Made by a program: the position numbers and the translations under genes. The notes under the pieces were generated by a model. The model saw only the letters and a list, made by a program, of their open reading frames with translations. It did no database searches and was not told the DNA's origin. A stretch of 22,884 nucleotides of DNA from UMGS1649 sp045659265 (GTDB taxonomy: Bacteria > Bacillota > Clostridia > TANB77 > CAG-465), in assembly GCA_045659265.1 (NCBI GenBank), contig JAZOWO010000109.1, forward strand, positions 1-22,884, written 5' to 3'. This document shows positions 14,538-20,745 of the stretch, one piece after another. Position 1 is the first letter of the stretch, and each line of letters begins with the position of its first letter.

Positions 14538-14753
14538 ATGCTTAATCTACAAAAATTTATCTCTAATGGTGGAAGCCCTAAAACGCTGTTGGAACAAACG
14601 GCATTAAGAAACCCGCTAATAAACAACTTAATACAAATGGCAAAGTCAGGAAATGTGCAAAACGTGGAAAATTTCGCAAGAAATCTGTTTCGTGAACAAG
14701 GTCGTGATTTTGATACTGAATTTGCTGAGTTTAAAAAGAATTTTAATAAATAG
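14538..14753 (+). CDS. Small conserved-type phage protein, 71 aa
   Basis: The gene starts immediately after the previous stop, with GAAGGAGG at 14525-14532. The protein is basic and probably all-helical: LNLQKFISNGGSPKTLLEQ, then NPLINNLIQMAKSGNVQNVE and FARNLFREQGRDFDTEFAEF. The pattern of Met/Leu-rich helix, Gly-Asn turn and FARNLxxExG resembles small proteins found beside the same partners in gut phages. No function is known; it may be a virion or assembly subunit given its strict coupling to the neighbouring genes. Confidence 0.75.
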   Translation: MLNLQKFISNGGSPKTLLEQTALRNPLINNLIQMAKSGNVQNVENFARNLFREQGRDFDTEFAEFKKNFNK

Positions 14754-14804
14754 GTTATTATTGAAAAATATATAACAAATTTTTAAAAGAAGGAGGGATT
14801 TTTT

Positions 14805-15554
14805 ATGGCTTACGGTGAAGGAACTTTATCTGCATCAGACGTAGCTCTATTAACTGGAAACGGTGGAAACAACGGAGGTTTCGGTAATAATGGAGACAAT
14901 GCGTGGTGGATAATTCTATTCTTAATTTTCGGTTGGGGTCGTAATGGCTTCGGCGGTGGTTACGGAGGTAGCGGTGGAGGTGTAGGTGATAACTACATAC
15001 TTGCTACTGACTTCGCTACTATTGAAAGAAAATTAGATAGCGTTAACTCTGGAATTTGTGACGCTACATTTGCATTAAATAATACAATGACAAATGGTTT
15101 CGCAAATGTTCAACAAACACTATGTCAAGGATTTAGTGGAGTGAACCAAGCTATCTCTAATAGTGCATTCAATACAGAAAGAGGACTATGGAATCTATCT
15201 AGTCAATTTGCTGATTGCTGCTGCCAAACACAAAGAGCTATTGATGGTGTAAACTATAATATGGCTATGAATACAAACAGTATTCAACAAACATTGTGTG
15301 GTAGCACAAGAGATTTAATTGAAAATCAAAATGCAAATTACAGAGCTTTACATGATGAAATAGTTGCTAATAGAATGGAAGATAAGAATGCTCAAATTGC
15401 CGCTCAACAAAATGAAATAAATGCGTTGAGATTAGCTGCTAGTCAAGCTAAACAAAACAGTTATTTAGTTAACGAATTGAGACCTTGTCCAATTCCAGCT
15501 TATATAACTTGCAATCCATATCAATCATATAATCCATGTGGTTGCGGATGCTAA
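14805..15554 (+). CDS. Gly-rich protein with Trp-rich hydrophobic segment and Cys-rich end, 249 aa
   Basis: A strong AAGGAGGG precedes ATG 14805. Residues 1-65 are Gly/Asn-rich and include a hydrophobic stretch NAWWIILFLIFGWG (about 28-42), a possible membrane helix, then GFGGGYGGSGGG. Residues 65-225 are helical with repeated Asn/Gln/Ala patterns, including ATIERKLDSVNSG, QFADCCCQTQRA and a coiled coil ANYRALHDEIVANRMEDKN. The C-terminus, RPCPIPAYITCNP ... CGCGC, is Cys-rich. Proteins of this build are widespread in phages of gut Bacillota, usually near capsid genes, with no assigned role. Possible jobs are a minor capsid or inner-head component, or a membrane-interacting protein used at entry. 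A terminator-like hairpin follows at 15584. Confidence 0.8.
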   Translation: MAYGEGTLSASDVALLTGNGGNNGGFGNNGDNAWWIILFLIFGWGRNGFGGGYGGSGGGVGDNYILATDFATIERKLDSVNSGICDATFALNNTMTNGFANVQQTLCQGFSGVNQAISNSAFNTERGLWNLSSQFADCCCQTQRAIDGVNYNMAMNTNSIQQTLCGSTRDLIENQNANYRALHDEIVANRMEDKNAQIAAQQNEINALRLAASQAKQNSYLVNELRPCPIPAYITCNPYQSYNPCGCGC

Positions 15555-15583
15555 TTTAATTTTTCCACGTAATGTGTGATTCA

Positions 15584-15615
15584 TAGAGATAGTTTCACAC
15601 TATCTCTAATTTTTT
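15584..15615 (+). terminator. Terminator-like hairpin with a competing upstream pairing
   Basis: TAGAGATAG (15584-15592) pairs with CTATCTCTA (15600-15608), then TTTTTT follows (15610-15615). A second pairing, GTGTGA (15574-15579) with TCACAC (15595-15600), would cross this stem, so the two may be exclusive, as in an attenuator. The next gene's SD (AAGGAGG) starts a few bases downstream. Confidence 0.75.
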
Positions 15616-15632
15616 GTAAGGAGGTATGTAAA

Positions 15633-16016
15633 ATGTCTGAATGTATTCAAAACTGCAAATTGTGTAATAGATTTATATTGTCTCAAGCAATAAACTTTGA
15701 CACAGCAGCTAACCAATTGATTGTAGACTTACCTGCTAATGTTTATGGTAATTGTAGTAAGTATTGTATAGTATTAGCTCAAACAATTCCTACTGTAACG
15801 ACCATTAACTCACAAGTAGTATTTACTATAAATGGAGGAACCACAAGATACCCTTTCCTTAACTGTGACTGCACTCCAATATATGCGTCTCAACTTAAAA
15901 CTAGACGAATATATCACACAAGAGTAAATACCGCAATAGATACTGGTGTATTTAAGTACGTTGGTAAATGTAAACTCCCTTGTCCAACTACTGAAGCACA
16001 AGCTATCTTAAGTTAG
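15633..16016 (+). CDS. Cys-rich conserved-type phage protein, 127 aa
   Basis: ATG 15633 is preceded by AAGGAGG; the frame upstream to 15576 runs through the terminator and is not used. The N-terminus is Cys-rich (ECIQNCKLCNRF), followed by an all-beta-looking body: NFDTAANQLIVDLPANVYG, KYCIVLAQTIPTVTTINSQV, VVFTINGGTTRYPFL, NCDCTPI and KTRRIYHTRVNT, ending VGKCKLPCP. Eight or more Cys suggest metal binding or disulphides. It appears to belong with the surrounding genes as a group typical of gut Bacillota phages; a small virion surface or decoration protein is one guess, based only on its compact beta fold and place before the capsid gene. Confidence 0.75.
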   Translation: MSECIQNCKLCNRFILSQAINFDTAANQLIVDLPANVYGNCSKYCIVLAQTIPTVTTINSQVVFTINGGTTRYPFLNCDCTPIYASQLKTRRIYHTRVNTAIDTGVFKYVGKCKLPCPTTEAQAILS

Positions 16017-16031
16017 TTGGAGGTGGTTTAG

Positions 16032-16580
16032 TTGAGCGAAGAAAAGCAAGAAGTGAAGAAAGAAGAAAAATCATTTAACCAACAAGTGAGTGAGCTAGTA
16101 GAAGAGAAAATTAAGAAATTAATTGAATCTGGAGTACAAGTAGGTAATATCGACTATTTTAGTAAATTAGTAGATATTCATAAAGATATGGAAAATGAAT
16201 CTTATTGGAAAGATAAAAAGGAGGTAATGAAAATGAGATATAGTAATTATTCTGAAGGTGGATACTCTGGTAGAGGAGGTAACTACGGAAGACGTGGTGT
16301 ACCTGGTAGCGGTAGAGGTAGATACCGTGAAGGTGGATACTCTGGTAGATATGGAGCTGGAGAAGCTATGGAAAATGCTATGGAACACTATGGTGCATAT
16401 TCTGAAGGTAAAGAAGAGATGAATATGGGTAACTATGGTGCAGAACAAAATACCATAAAAAGTTTAGAGTATATGCTTAAGTCTGTCTGTCAATTTATGG
16501 AGATGTTATCAGATGAAGCTGAGTCTGAAGAAGAAATGCAATTAATCAAAAAATATGCTAAAAAAATAAGTGAGATATAA
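16032..16580 (+). CDS. Gly/Arg-rich protein with helical ends; possible internal second start
   Basis: The start is TTG 16032, 6 nt after GGAGGTGG; there is no upstream ATG in frame. Residues 1-65 are helical and charged (FNQQVSELVEEKIKKLIESG, YFSKLVDIHKDMENE). Residues 66-115 are RGG-like low complexity (EGGYSGRGGNYGRRG, SGRGRYREGGYSGRYG). Residues 125-182 are helical again (KSLEYMLKSVCQFMEM, ESEEEMQLIKKYAKKISEI). Within it, AAAAGGAGGT at 16216-16225 sits 7 nt before the in-frame ATG 16233, so a 115-aa product (RGG part plus C-terminal helix) may be made separately. Proteins of this type are common near the same partners in gut phages; no function is known. Nucleic acid binding is plausible from the RGG pattern. 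Confidence 0.75.
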   Translation: MSEEKQEVKKEEKSFNQQVSELVEEKIKKLIESGVQVGNIDYFSKLVDIHKDMENESYWKDKKEVMKMRYSNYSEGGYSGRGGNYGRRGVPGSGRGRYREGGYSGRYGAGEAMENAMEHYGAYSEGKEEMNMGNYGAEQNTIKSLEYMLKSVCQFMEMLSDEAESEEEMQLIKKYAKKISEI

Positions 16581-16939
16581 TGTATAAATTCTTCAATGCT
16601 AACAAGAATAATAACTTCGTAAATGATTGTGTTATAAGAAGTGTGTCTGTTGCTGAGAATAAATCTTGGGAACAGACATACGATGAATTAAGTAGGATAG
16701 CTAAACGTAATGGTATTTTATTAGATGATGTAAACTTTGTTGAGCCATTATTGGATTATCGCTACGAAAGAGTAGATACCTACCCAGTAGATACGGTAGG
16801 TGAATTTGTAGCAGAGCATGATTTTGGTACATATCTAATAACTATGCCTAACCACATAACTGTATCTATTGATGGTATCGTTTATGATACTTTTGATTGT
16901 AGAGATAGAAAAATAAGAGATGCTTGGAAAGTTTCTTAA
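16580..16939 (+). CDS. Putative papain-like cysteine peptidase, 119 aa
   Basis: The start overlaps the previous stop (TAATG) with no clear SD, so it depends on coupling. NDCVIRSVS (C17) near the N-terminus, MPNHITVSIDG (H92) and VYDTFDCRD (D103 or D106) are arranged as Cys-His-Asp in a small papain-like/C39-like fold: Cys at the start of the first helix, His in a beta-strand followed by the acidic residue in the next strand. SWEQTYDELSRIAKRNG provides the second helix. Small phage and bacterial proteins of this pattern (NDCxxRA ... H ... D) are usually annotated as hypothetical. It lies just before the capsid gene, where prohead maturation proteases are often found, but no cleavage target is evident. 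Activity is inferred from residues only. Confidence 0.65.
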   Translation: MYKFFNANKNNNFVNDCVIRSVSVAENKSWEQTYDELSRIAKRNGILLDDVNFVEPLLDYRYERVDTYPVDTVGEFVAEHDFGTYLITMPNHITVSIDGIVYDTFDCRDRKIRDAWKVS

Positions 16940-16958
16940 AAAAATTTATAATAAACAC

Positions 16959-16987
16959 TTTACAAACAAATTTATTTATATTATAAT
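16959..16987 (+). promoter_or_regulatory. Promoter for the major capsid gene (TTTACA-17-TATAAT)
   Basis: TTTACA (16959-16964) and TATAAT (16982-16987) are 17 bp apart. Flanking bases match the portal promoter at 2236 (ACTTTACAAACA and ATATTATAAT). Transcription would start near 16994, leaving a leader of about 190 nt before the capsid ATG. Confidence 0.82.
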
Positions 16988-17065
16988 TAAGTTAATATAA
17001 GAAATAGATATGTCTTGGGGACTGTCGAATTTCATAATATTAACGGTAATGTGTTGATTTTTGTG

Positions 17066-17151
17066 TAAGTTCGTAGTAAATGAGATGGGTAATATTTCTA
17101 TATAATTTGCAAAAGTTATGTAGTGTACCCATTTGGTTTACTACGAACTTA
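17066..17151 (+). promoter_or_regulatory. Long structured leader hairpin upstream of the capsid gene
   Basis: TAAGTTCGTAGTAAA (17066-17080) is the perfect reverse complement of TTTACTACGAACTTA (17137-17151), a 15-bp stem. Inside it, after a 4x4 internal loop, ATGGGTA (17085-17091) pairs with TACCCAT (17126-17132), leaving a 34-nt AU-rich apical region. The SD AAAGGAGG lies downstream and is not paired by it. It is a poor terminator (weak T tract), so mRNA stabilisation, attenuation or protein binding are better guesses. The rest of 16940-17183 shows only the promoter and AT-rich sequence. Confidence 0.8.
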
Positions 17152-17183
17152 TTTTTAATTAAATTTTAAAGGAGGAATTTATT

Positions 17184-18089
17184 ATGGCAGCAGTAAATTA
17201 CGCTGAAACTTATGAAAGAGCATTAGCTCAAGCTTACCCAAATGTTTTAAACTTTGGTGAATTATACAATGTGGCTAACAACAGCATTTACACATTCTTA
17301 AATGCTAAAACAGTTCACATTCCATCAATCGCTGTTTCTGGTAGAAAAAATGTTAACAGAGACGGTATAGACGGTGTATTCTCAAGAAACATCGATAACT
17401 CTTATGAGGACAAAACAATGCAATTCTACAGAGAGTGGTCAACATCTTTAGACCCAGCTGATGTAGATGACACAAATATGGTATTAACAATACAAAACGC
17501 AACTAAAGTGTTCAATGAAACACAAAAATTCCCAGAAAAAGATGCTTACACAGTATCTAAAATATTTGCTGATTGGTCAGCACAAGGTGGAGTTGCAGAT
17601 ACTGAAGCGTTAACAGTAGATAACGTATTAACAGTATTTGATAAATTAATGGAAGCTATGGACGAAGCATTAGTACCATTCTCAGGAAGAATACTATATG
17701 TTACTCCAGCTGTTAAAACATTATTAAAAAATGCTTCTCAAATCGGTTTATCAAGACCAGTTGATGGAAGCGGAAAAGAAATCAACAGAATAGTTAATAG
17801 ATTAGATGAAGTTACATTAAATACAGTTCCATCTGTATTAATGAAAACAGCTTACAACTTCAACCCAGATGGCGGTGCAGGATTTGAAGCTGCTGAAACA
17901 GCTAAACAAATTAACATGTTCTTAGTTCACCCAACAGCTATATTAACACCTTCAAAATATTCTTTCGTTGGTGTTCAAGCTCCAGCTGCTGGAACAAAAG
18001 GTGACTACATCTACTACGAAAAAGAATATAGTGATGTATTCATATTAAATAACAGAACAGCTGCTATAGCATTCAACACAGCTGCTTAA
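17184..18089 (+). CDS. Major capsid protein (HK97-fold)
   Basis: Capsid subunits form the icosahedral shell. This 301-aa protein has the typical N-terminal MAAVNYAETYERALAQAYPN with LNFGELYN and IHIPSI-like text (KTVHIPSIAVSGRKNV), seen in capsid proteins of Bacillota siphophages that need a separate scaffold. A long spine-helix region is near 145-160 (TVDNVLTVFDKLMEAMDEA), followed by RILYVTPAVKTLLKN and the C-terminal HPTAILTPSKYSF and YYEKEYSDVFILNNRTAAIA, which is diagnostic of the P-domain end. It has an excellent SD (AAAGGAGG), its own promoter and structured leader, and A/T-ending codons (all Arg are AGA), consistent with very high expression. Connector genes follow directly. It is 12 kb from its scaffold, which is unusual. 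Confidence 0.92.
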   Translation: MAAVNYAETYERALAQAYPNVLNFGELYNVANNSIYTFLNAKTVHIPSIAVSGRKNVNRDGIDGVFSRNIDNSYEDKTMQFYREWSTSLDPADVDDTNMVLTIQNATKVFNETQKFPEKDAYTVSKIFADWSAQGGVADTEALTVDNVLTVFDKLMEAMDEALVPFSGRILYVTPAVKTLLKNASQIGLSRPVDGSGKEINRIVNRLDEVTLNTVPSVLMKTAYNFNPDGGAGFEAAETAKQINMFLVHPTAILTPSKYSFVGVQAPAAGTKGDYIYYEKEYSDVFILNNRTAAIAFNTAA

Positions 18090-18114
18090 GAATAATTAAT
18101 ATGGAGGTAATCTA

Positions 18115-18477
18115 ATGGCCAAATTTACAGAGACTATGTCTGAAGAAGACAAAATAAATCTTGTAAAAGATGAAATTGTTAGTTTTGCAAAAGCTCAATT
18201 GGGACCATTATTTAACCCTGAAGATGACCAAGTTATACTAAACTTAAGTATGTTGGTTGTCGCAGAAGCATTAGATATATGTAATATGTTAGAAACCTCT
18301 AGTAACTTAGTTTTGGTAGAGCCTATATCAATCCAAGCATTGGTTATAGCCTACCAAAACCGAGGTGTAGAAGGTCTATCAGAACAAGATGAGTTAGGTC
18401 AAAACAACGTTTATATAAGTTGGATGGATTATCTTCGTAGCAATTTAATAAAATCAGGAAAGAGGTTTGTTCAATAA
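18115..18477 (+). CDS. Head-tail connector / adaptor protein (SPP1 gp15 / HK97 gp6-like)
   Basis: This 120-aa helical protein follows the capsid gene at the position of the adaptor that binds beneath the portal. The long helices (EDKINLVKDEIVSFAKAQLG, DQVILNLSMLVVAEALDICN, PISIQALVIAYQNRG) and the late motif NRGVEGLSEQDELGQNNVY are typical of gp6/gp15-type adaptors, which end in RGxEGxSSxxxxG followed by Tyr. ATG 18115 has GGAGGT upstream, and its TAA overlaps the ATG of the next gene, indicating coupled translation. Length matches the family. It should form a ring of 12-13 subunits on the portal. Confidence 0.82.
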   Translation: MAKFTETMSEEDKINLVKDEIVSFAKAQLGPLFNPEDDQVILNLSMLVVAEALDICNMLETSSNLVLVEPISIQALVIAYQNRGVEGLSEQDELGQNNVYISWMDYLRSNLIKSGKRFVQ

Positions 18478-18824
18478 TGAGAATTATTAGATTAGAAGAT
18501 GCTAAGCTATTAAAACTTAAAACTACTGTAACTGAAGATGGTGATACAGCAGAAGTGTATGAAGACTTAGGTAATTACAAAATTGCCATAGAATACGTAC
18601 ATGATGAATTGGTTACTACTTCATTGGAAGTTAGAAGTAATTACGTAGCTAATATAAATAAAATATATCGTGTATCTTCGGTCCATAACACATTAGAGAA
18701 ATACCTATTACCTAAAAATAATAATAATGAAGATAATATTTCTAACTATCTATTAGAATACAATGGTGGTAAATATCGAATTGAGAAAGTTACACCGAGG
18801 TACATAAATATAACTTGGAGGTAG
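18477..18824 (+). CDS. Head completion / stopper protein (SPP1 gp16-like)
   Basis: The 115-aa protein sits directly after the adaptor, coupled by TAATG, the position of the head-tail stopper. The sequence is beta-rich (KLKLKTTVTEDGDTAEVYED, YKIAIEYVHDEL, YLLEYNGGKYRIEKVTPRY) as expected for the small SH3-like barrel fold of stoppers. It lacks strong motifs, so the call relies on position and composition. It would seal the portal channel after packaging and bind the tail. Confidence 0.65.
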   Translation: MRIIRLEDAKLLKLKTTVTEDGDTAEVYEDLGNYKIAIEYVHDELVTTSLEVRSNYVANINKIYRVSSVHNTLEKYLLPKNNNNEDNISNYLLEYNGGKYRIEKVTPRYINITWR

Positions 18825-18827
18825 CCG

Positions 18828-19454
18828 ATGCCTAGAAAAAAATATAACGTAAAACGTACACGTGAAGGTGGACCACAAGTAAAGATAACTTATAGCACAG
18901 GTAAACCAAATCGTACTGGTAAAACAATAAGTAGAACATACTATAAACCAAATGGAGATACAGCACGCAAGACGTTCATAAGAAACAAACCATATCAACA
19001 AGAAAGAATTTTTAGAAGTGGTGCAAAATTTGGTGGGAAGATTGATAAAAAATGTCTTGATATGATAAATAAATTAGACAAGAGAGTCGATGAAATTGTT
19101 GCTGATGTAACAAGCGAATGCTTTAATGCAATAAGAGCTTCCGCACCATACGATACTGGAGATTACTATGCTCACATAGCTCAAAAGAGTCCTAGAGCCA
19201 CTCTTTATGGTGATATACCAGATAACGAAAGAATTCATATTGGTGTGATTTGGGTTAAGAACGACAAGCTTCCGTTTGATGATATTACGTATGTTGACTT
19301 AGCTAGGTTTTTGGAATTTGGTACTGGTGCTAAGGAAATTACTGGTTCTGGAAATCCTGCATATCACGGTATGAAAGCTCAACCCCATTGGATACCTAAT
19401 TATGAAATATATAAGAAAGTATTAAGAGATAGATTGAAGAGGCTAAATAGATGA
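18828..19454 (+). CDS. Tail completion/joining protein (HK97 gp10-like) with basic N-terminal extension
   Basis: Residues about 75-208 carry the HK97 gp10-type signature: SAPYDTGDYYAHIAQ, then YVDLARFLEFGTGAKE and the end HGMKAQPHWIPNYE, all standard in this tail-joining family. The first 70 residues are an extra, strongly basic segment (PRKKYNVKRTREGG, STGKPNRTGKTISRTYYKPN) absent from the usual protein, which starts near the DKKCLDMINKL helix. It lies 3 nt after the stopper with GGAGG upstream and is followed by the tail terminator gene, the canonical order. The basic extension could contact nucleic acid or the acidic portal tail, but that is conjecture. Confidence 0.87.
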   Translation: MPRKKYNVKRTREGGPQVKITYSTGKPNRTGKTISRTYYKPNGDTARKTFIRNKPYQQERIFRSGAKFGGKIDKKCLDMINKLDKRVDEIVADVTSECFNAIRASAPYDTGDYYAHIAQKSPRATLYGDIPDNERIHIGVIWVKNDKLPFDDITYVDLARFLEFGTGAKEITGSGNPAYHGMKAQPHWIPNYEIYKKVLRDRLKRLNR

Positions 19455-19469
19455 GGTGGGTGATAAAAG

Positions 19470-19844
19470 ATGATAAATGATTTTAGAAAAACAGTACAAA
19501 AACATTTGAATAATATTGAAGGTTTAAGTTCTGGTAAAATCATATCTGATGACGTTATTGTCGAAGGTAAGTATCACTTTGGTTATATCATAACACAGCA
19601 TGATAGCATGGTTGATACCGTAGATTACTCTAATCACAGGATTATATATAACATAACGGGTTATCTTACAACCAAAGGTGGAACACTTGCTGATTTCGAT
19701 AAATACGCCGACCAGATTGTATATGAACTTTCAAAAATGAGAATAATGTGTAAATGTAATGATATTACTAGAGATGATGGTACTAAACGTATGTCAATCA
19801 CTGGTACAGTTACATACGACACAATAGATAAATTATTAAAATAA
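19470..19844 (+). CDS. Tail terminator / minor tail protein (SPP1 gp17-like)
   Basis: The 124-aa protein lies between the gp10-like protein and the tail tube, where the tail terminator that caps tube length is encoded. It shows an N-terminal helix (FRKTVQKHLNNIEG), central beta-strands (VIVEGKYHFGYIITQHD, HRIIYNITGYLTTKGG), a helix (FDKYADQIVYELSK) and the last strand KRMSITGTVTYDTI, the alpha/beta pattern of this family. ATG 19470 has GGTGGGTGAT upstream. The call is positional with fold-level support. Confidence 0.7.
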   Translation: MINDFRKTVQKHLNNIEGLSSGKIISDDVIVEGKYHFGYIITQHDSMVDTVDYSNHRIIYNITGYLTTKGGTLADFDKYADQIVYELSKMRIMCKCNDITRDDGTKRMSITGTVTYDTIDKLLK

Positions 19845-19866
19845 ATTTTTAAAAGGAGGTATCGTC

Positions 19867-20352
19867 ATGGACCCAGATGCATACAATGGTGGTGTTGCTG
19901 TTGCTACTATGGGAACTAAATTAGAGTTCTCTGAAGATGGTGCAGCATACACAAGAGTTTATGGTTTAGCTTCTACACCAGATTTAGGTGGAGAGCCAAA
20001 CACAATTGATAGTACAGTTCTAGATAATACAGAATATGAAACAGCTGTTATGGGATTACAACCAGCTATTCAATTATCTTATGAATTCAATGTTATGAAC
20101 TTAAAAGACCCTAATGTTGAAGCAAACTTACGTCAATTATATAAATATGTTGACCCAGATGATAAAGCTAACTATAGAAAAGTACTTTATTGGAGATTAA
20201 CTAAAGCTAGTGGAATCACAATAGAATACACAGCTGTACCAAGAATCTCTTATAGTGGGGACGAACAAGGTAACGTTGAAAGATTTTCAATGTATCATGA
20301 ATTAAAATCAGCTGCTAAAGTTTCTTTACCAACAGCTGCAACTAACGAATAA
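19867..20352 (+). CDS. Major tail (tube) protein
   Basis: The tube protein polymerises as hexameric rings around the tape measure. At 161 aa and directly before the tail chaperones it is in the canonical place. Typical text includes MGTKLEFSEDGAAYTRVYGL, TPDLGGEPNTIDSTVLDNT and ETAVMGLQPAIQLSYEFN, which is the 'input-defined, difference from linear map' pattern common to major tail proteins of Bacillota siphophages. It has a strong AAAAGGAGGT and A/T-ending codons as expected for a highly expressed gene. A strong terminator follows at once. Confidence 0.9.
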   Translation: MDPDAYNGGVAVATMGTKLEFSEDGAAYTRVYGLASTPDLGGEPNTIDSTVLDNTEYETAVMGLQPAIQLSYEFNVMNLKDPNVEANLRQLYKYVDPDDKANYRKVLYWRLTKASGITIEYTAVPRISYSGDEQGNVERFSMYHELKSAAKVSLPTAATNE

Positions 20353-20360
20353 TTAAAGTT

Positions 20361-20398
20361 AAGCGTTCACTATAATTTTCATTTAGTGGACGCTTTTT
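20361..20398 (+). terminator. Rho-independent terminator after the tail tube gene
   Basis: AAGCGTTCACTA (20361-20372) pairs with TAGTGGACGCTT (20384-20395) over 12 bp with one G-U, 11-nt loop, T run to 20398. No promoter fits before the chaperone gene at 20422, so readthrough must feed the rest of the tail genes. It would set a high capsid/tube to chaperone/tape ratio. Confidence 0.92.
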
Positions 20399-20421
20399 AA
20401 AAAGAAAAGGAGAAAATGAAA

Positions 20422-20745
20422 ATGGATAATGAAGTTATAATTAAAATTGGTGATGTTGAATATCACTTTAAATTAAAATCACAAAAGATAGTTGAGTTAG
20501 AAAAAGCCTATGGCAAAAATATATTTGAATTAGTTAGAGATTTATCATTCGCATCTATAACAGATTTCATAGGAGCAAGTTTAATCTCTCCTGTAATGAG
20601 TAAATATGATTTAATGGATAATCTATTAACACAATACTCATTAGAAGAAATATCAAATGATGTTATGTATCAAATCGCTGTGAAAAGTGGTTTAATCAAA
20701 GAACAAGATTTAACTGCTATGGATGCTGAAGAAATAAAAAACTAA
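20422..20745 (+). CDS. Tail assembly chaperone, G-like part
   Basis: Tail chaperones hold the tape measure and recruit tube subunits. This 107-aa acidic protein lies between tail tube and tape measure and begins EVIIKIGDVEYHFKLKSQKI, then VELEKAYGKNIFEL, like the first chaperone of Bacillota siphophages. Two in-frame ATGs exist (20416 and 20422); AGGAG at 20408-20412 is 3 and 9 nt away, so the second is preferred. The ORF ends ATA AAA AAC TAA, which places a canonical -1 slippery heptamer directly before the stop, and the overlapping next ORF lies in the -1 frame. Low-frequency slippage would give the longer GT-type fusion. Confidence 0.88.
   Translation: MDNEVIIKIGDVEYHFKLKSQKIVELEKAYGKNIFELVRDLSFASITDFIGASLISPVMSKYDLMDNLLTQYSLEEISNDVMYQIAVKSGLIKEQDLTAMDAEEIKN
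20736..20742 (+). other. Programmed -1 ribosomal frameshift site (A AAA AAC)
   Basis: In the zero frame the codons are ATA AAA AAC TAA. A -1 slip on AAA AAC continues as CTA ATG CAA GAG, entering the downstream ORF with no stop. This fits the X XXY YYZ rule and the conserved G/GT chaperone scheme. I see no unmistakable downstream stem-loop by eye. Confidence 0.82.

Noticed and set aside
15576..15632. Upstream extension of the Cys-rich 127-aa protein
   Set aside because: It lies over the terminator; ATG 15633 has an excellent SD.
17010..17057. 15-codon ORF in the capsid leader (MSWGLSNFIILTVMC)
   Set aside because: No SD within 15 nt upstream and no second copy or coupling; the stretch is more simply leader RNA.
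17066..17151. Transposon terminal inverted repeats
   Set aside because: Only 56 nt lie between the arms with no ORF or target-site duplication; a nested second stem indicates an RNA hairpin.
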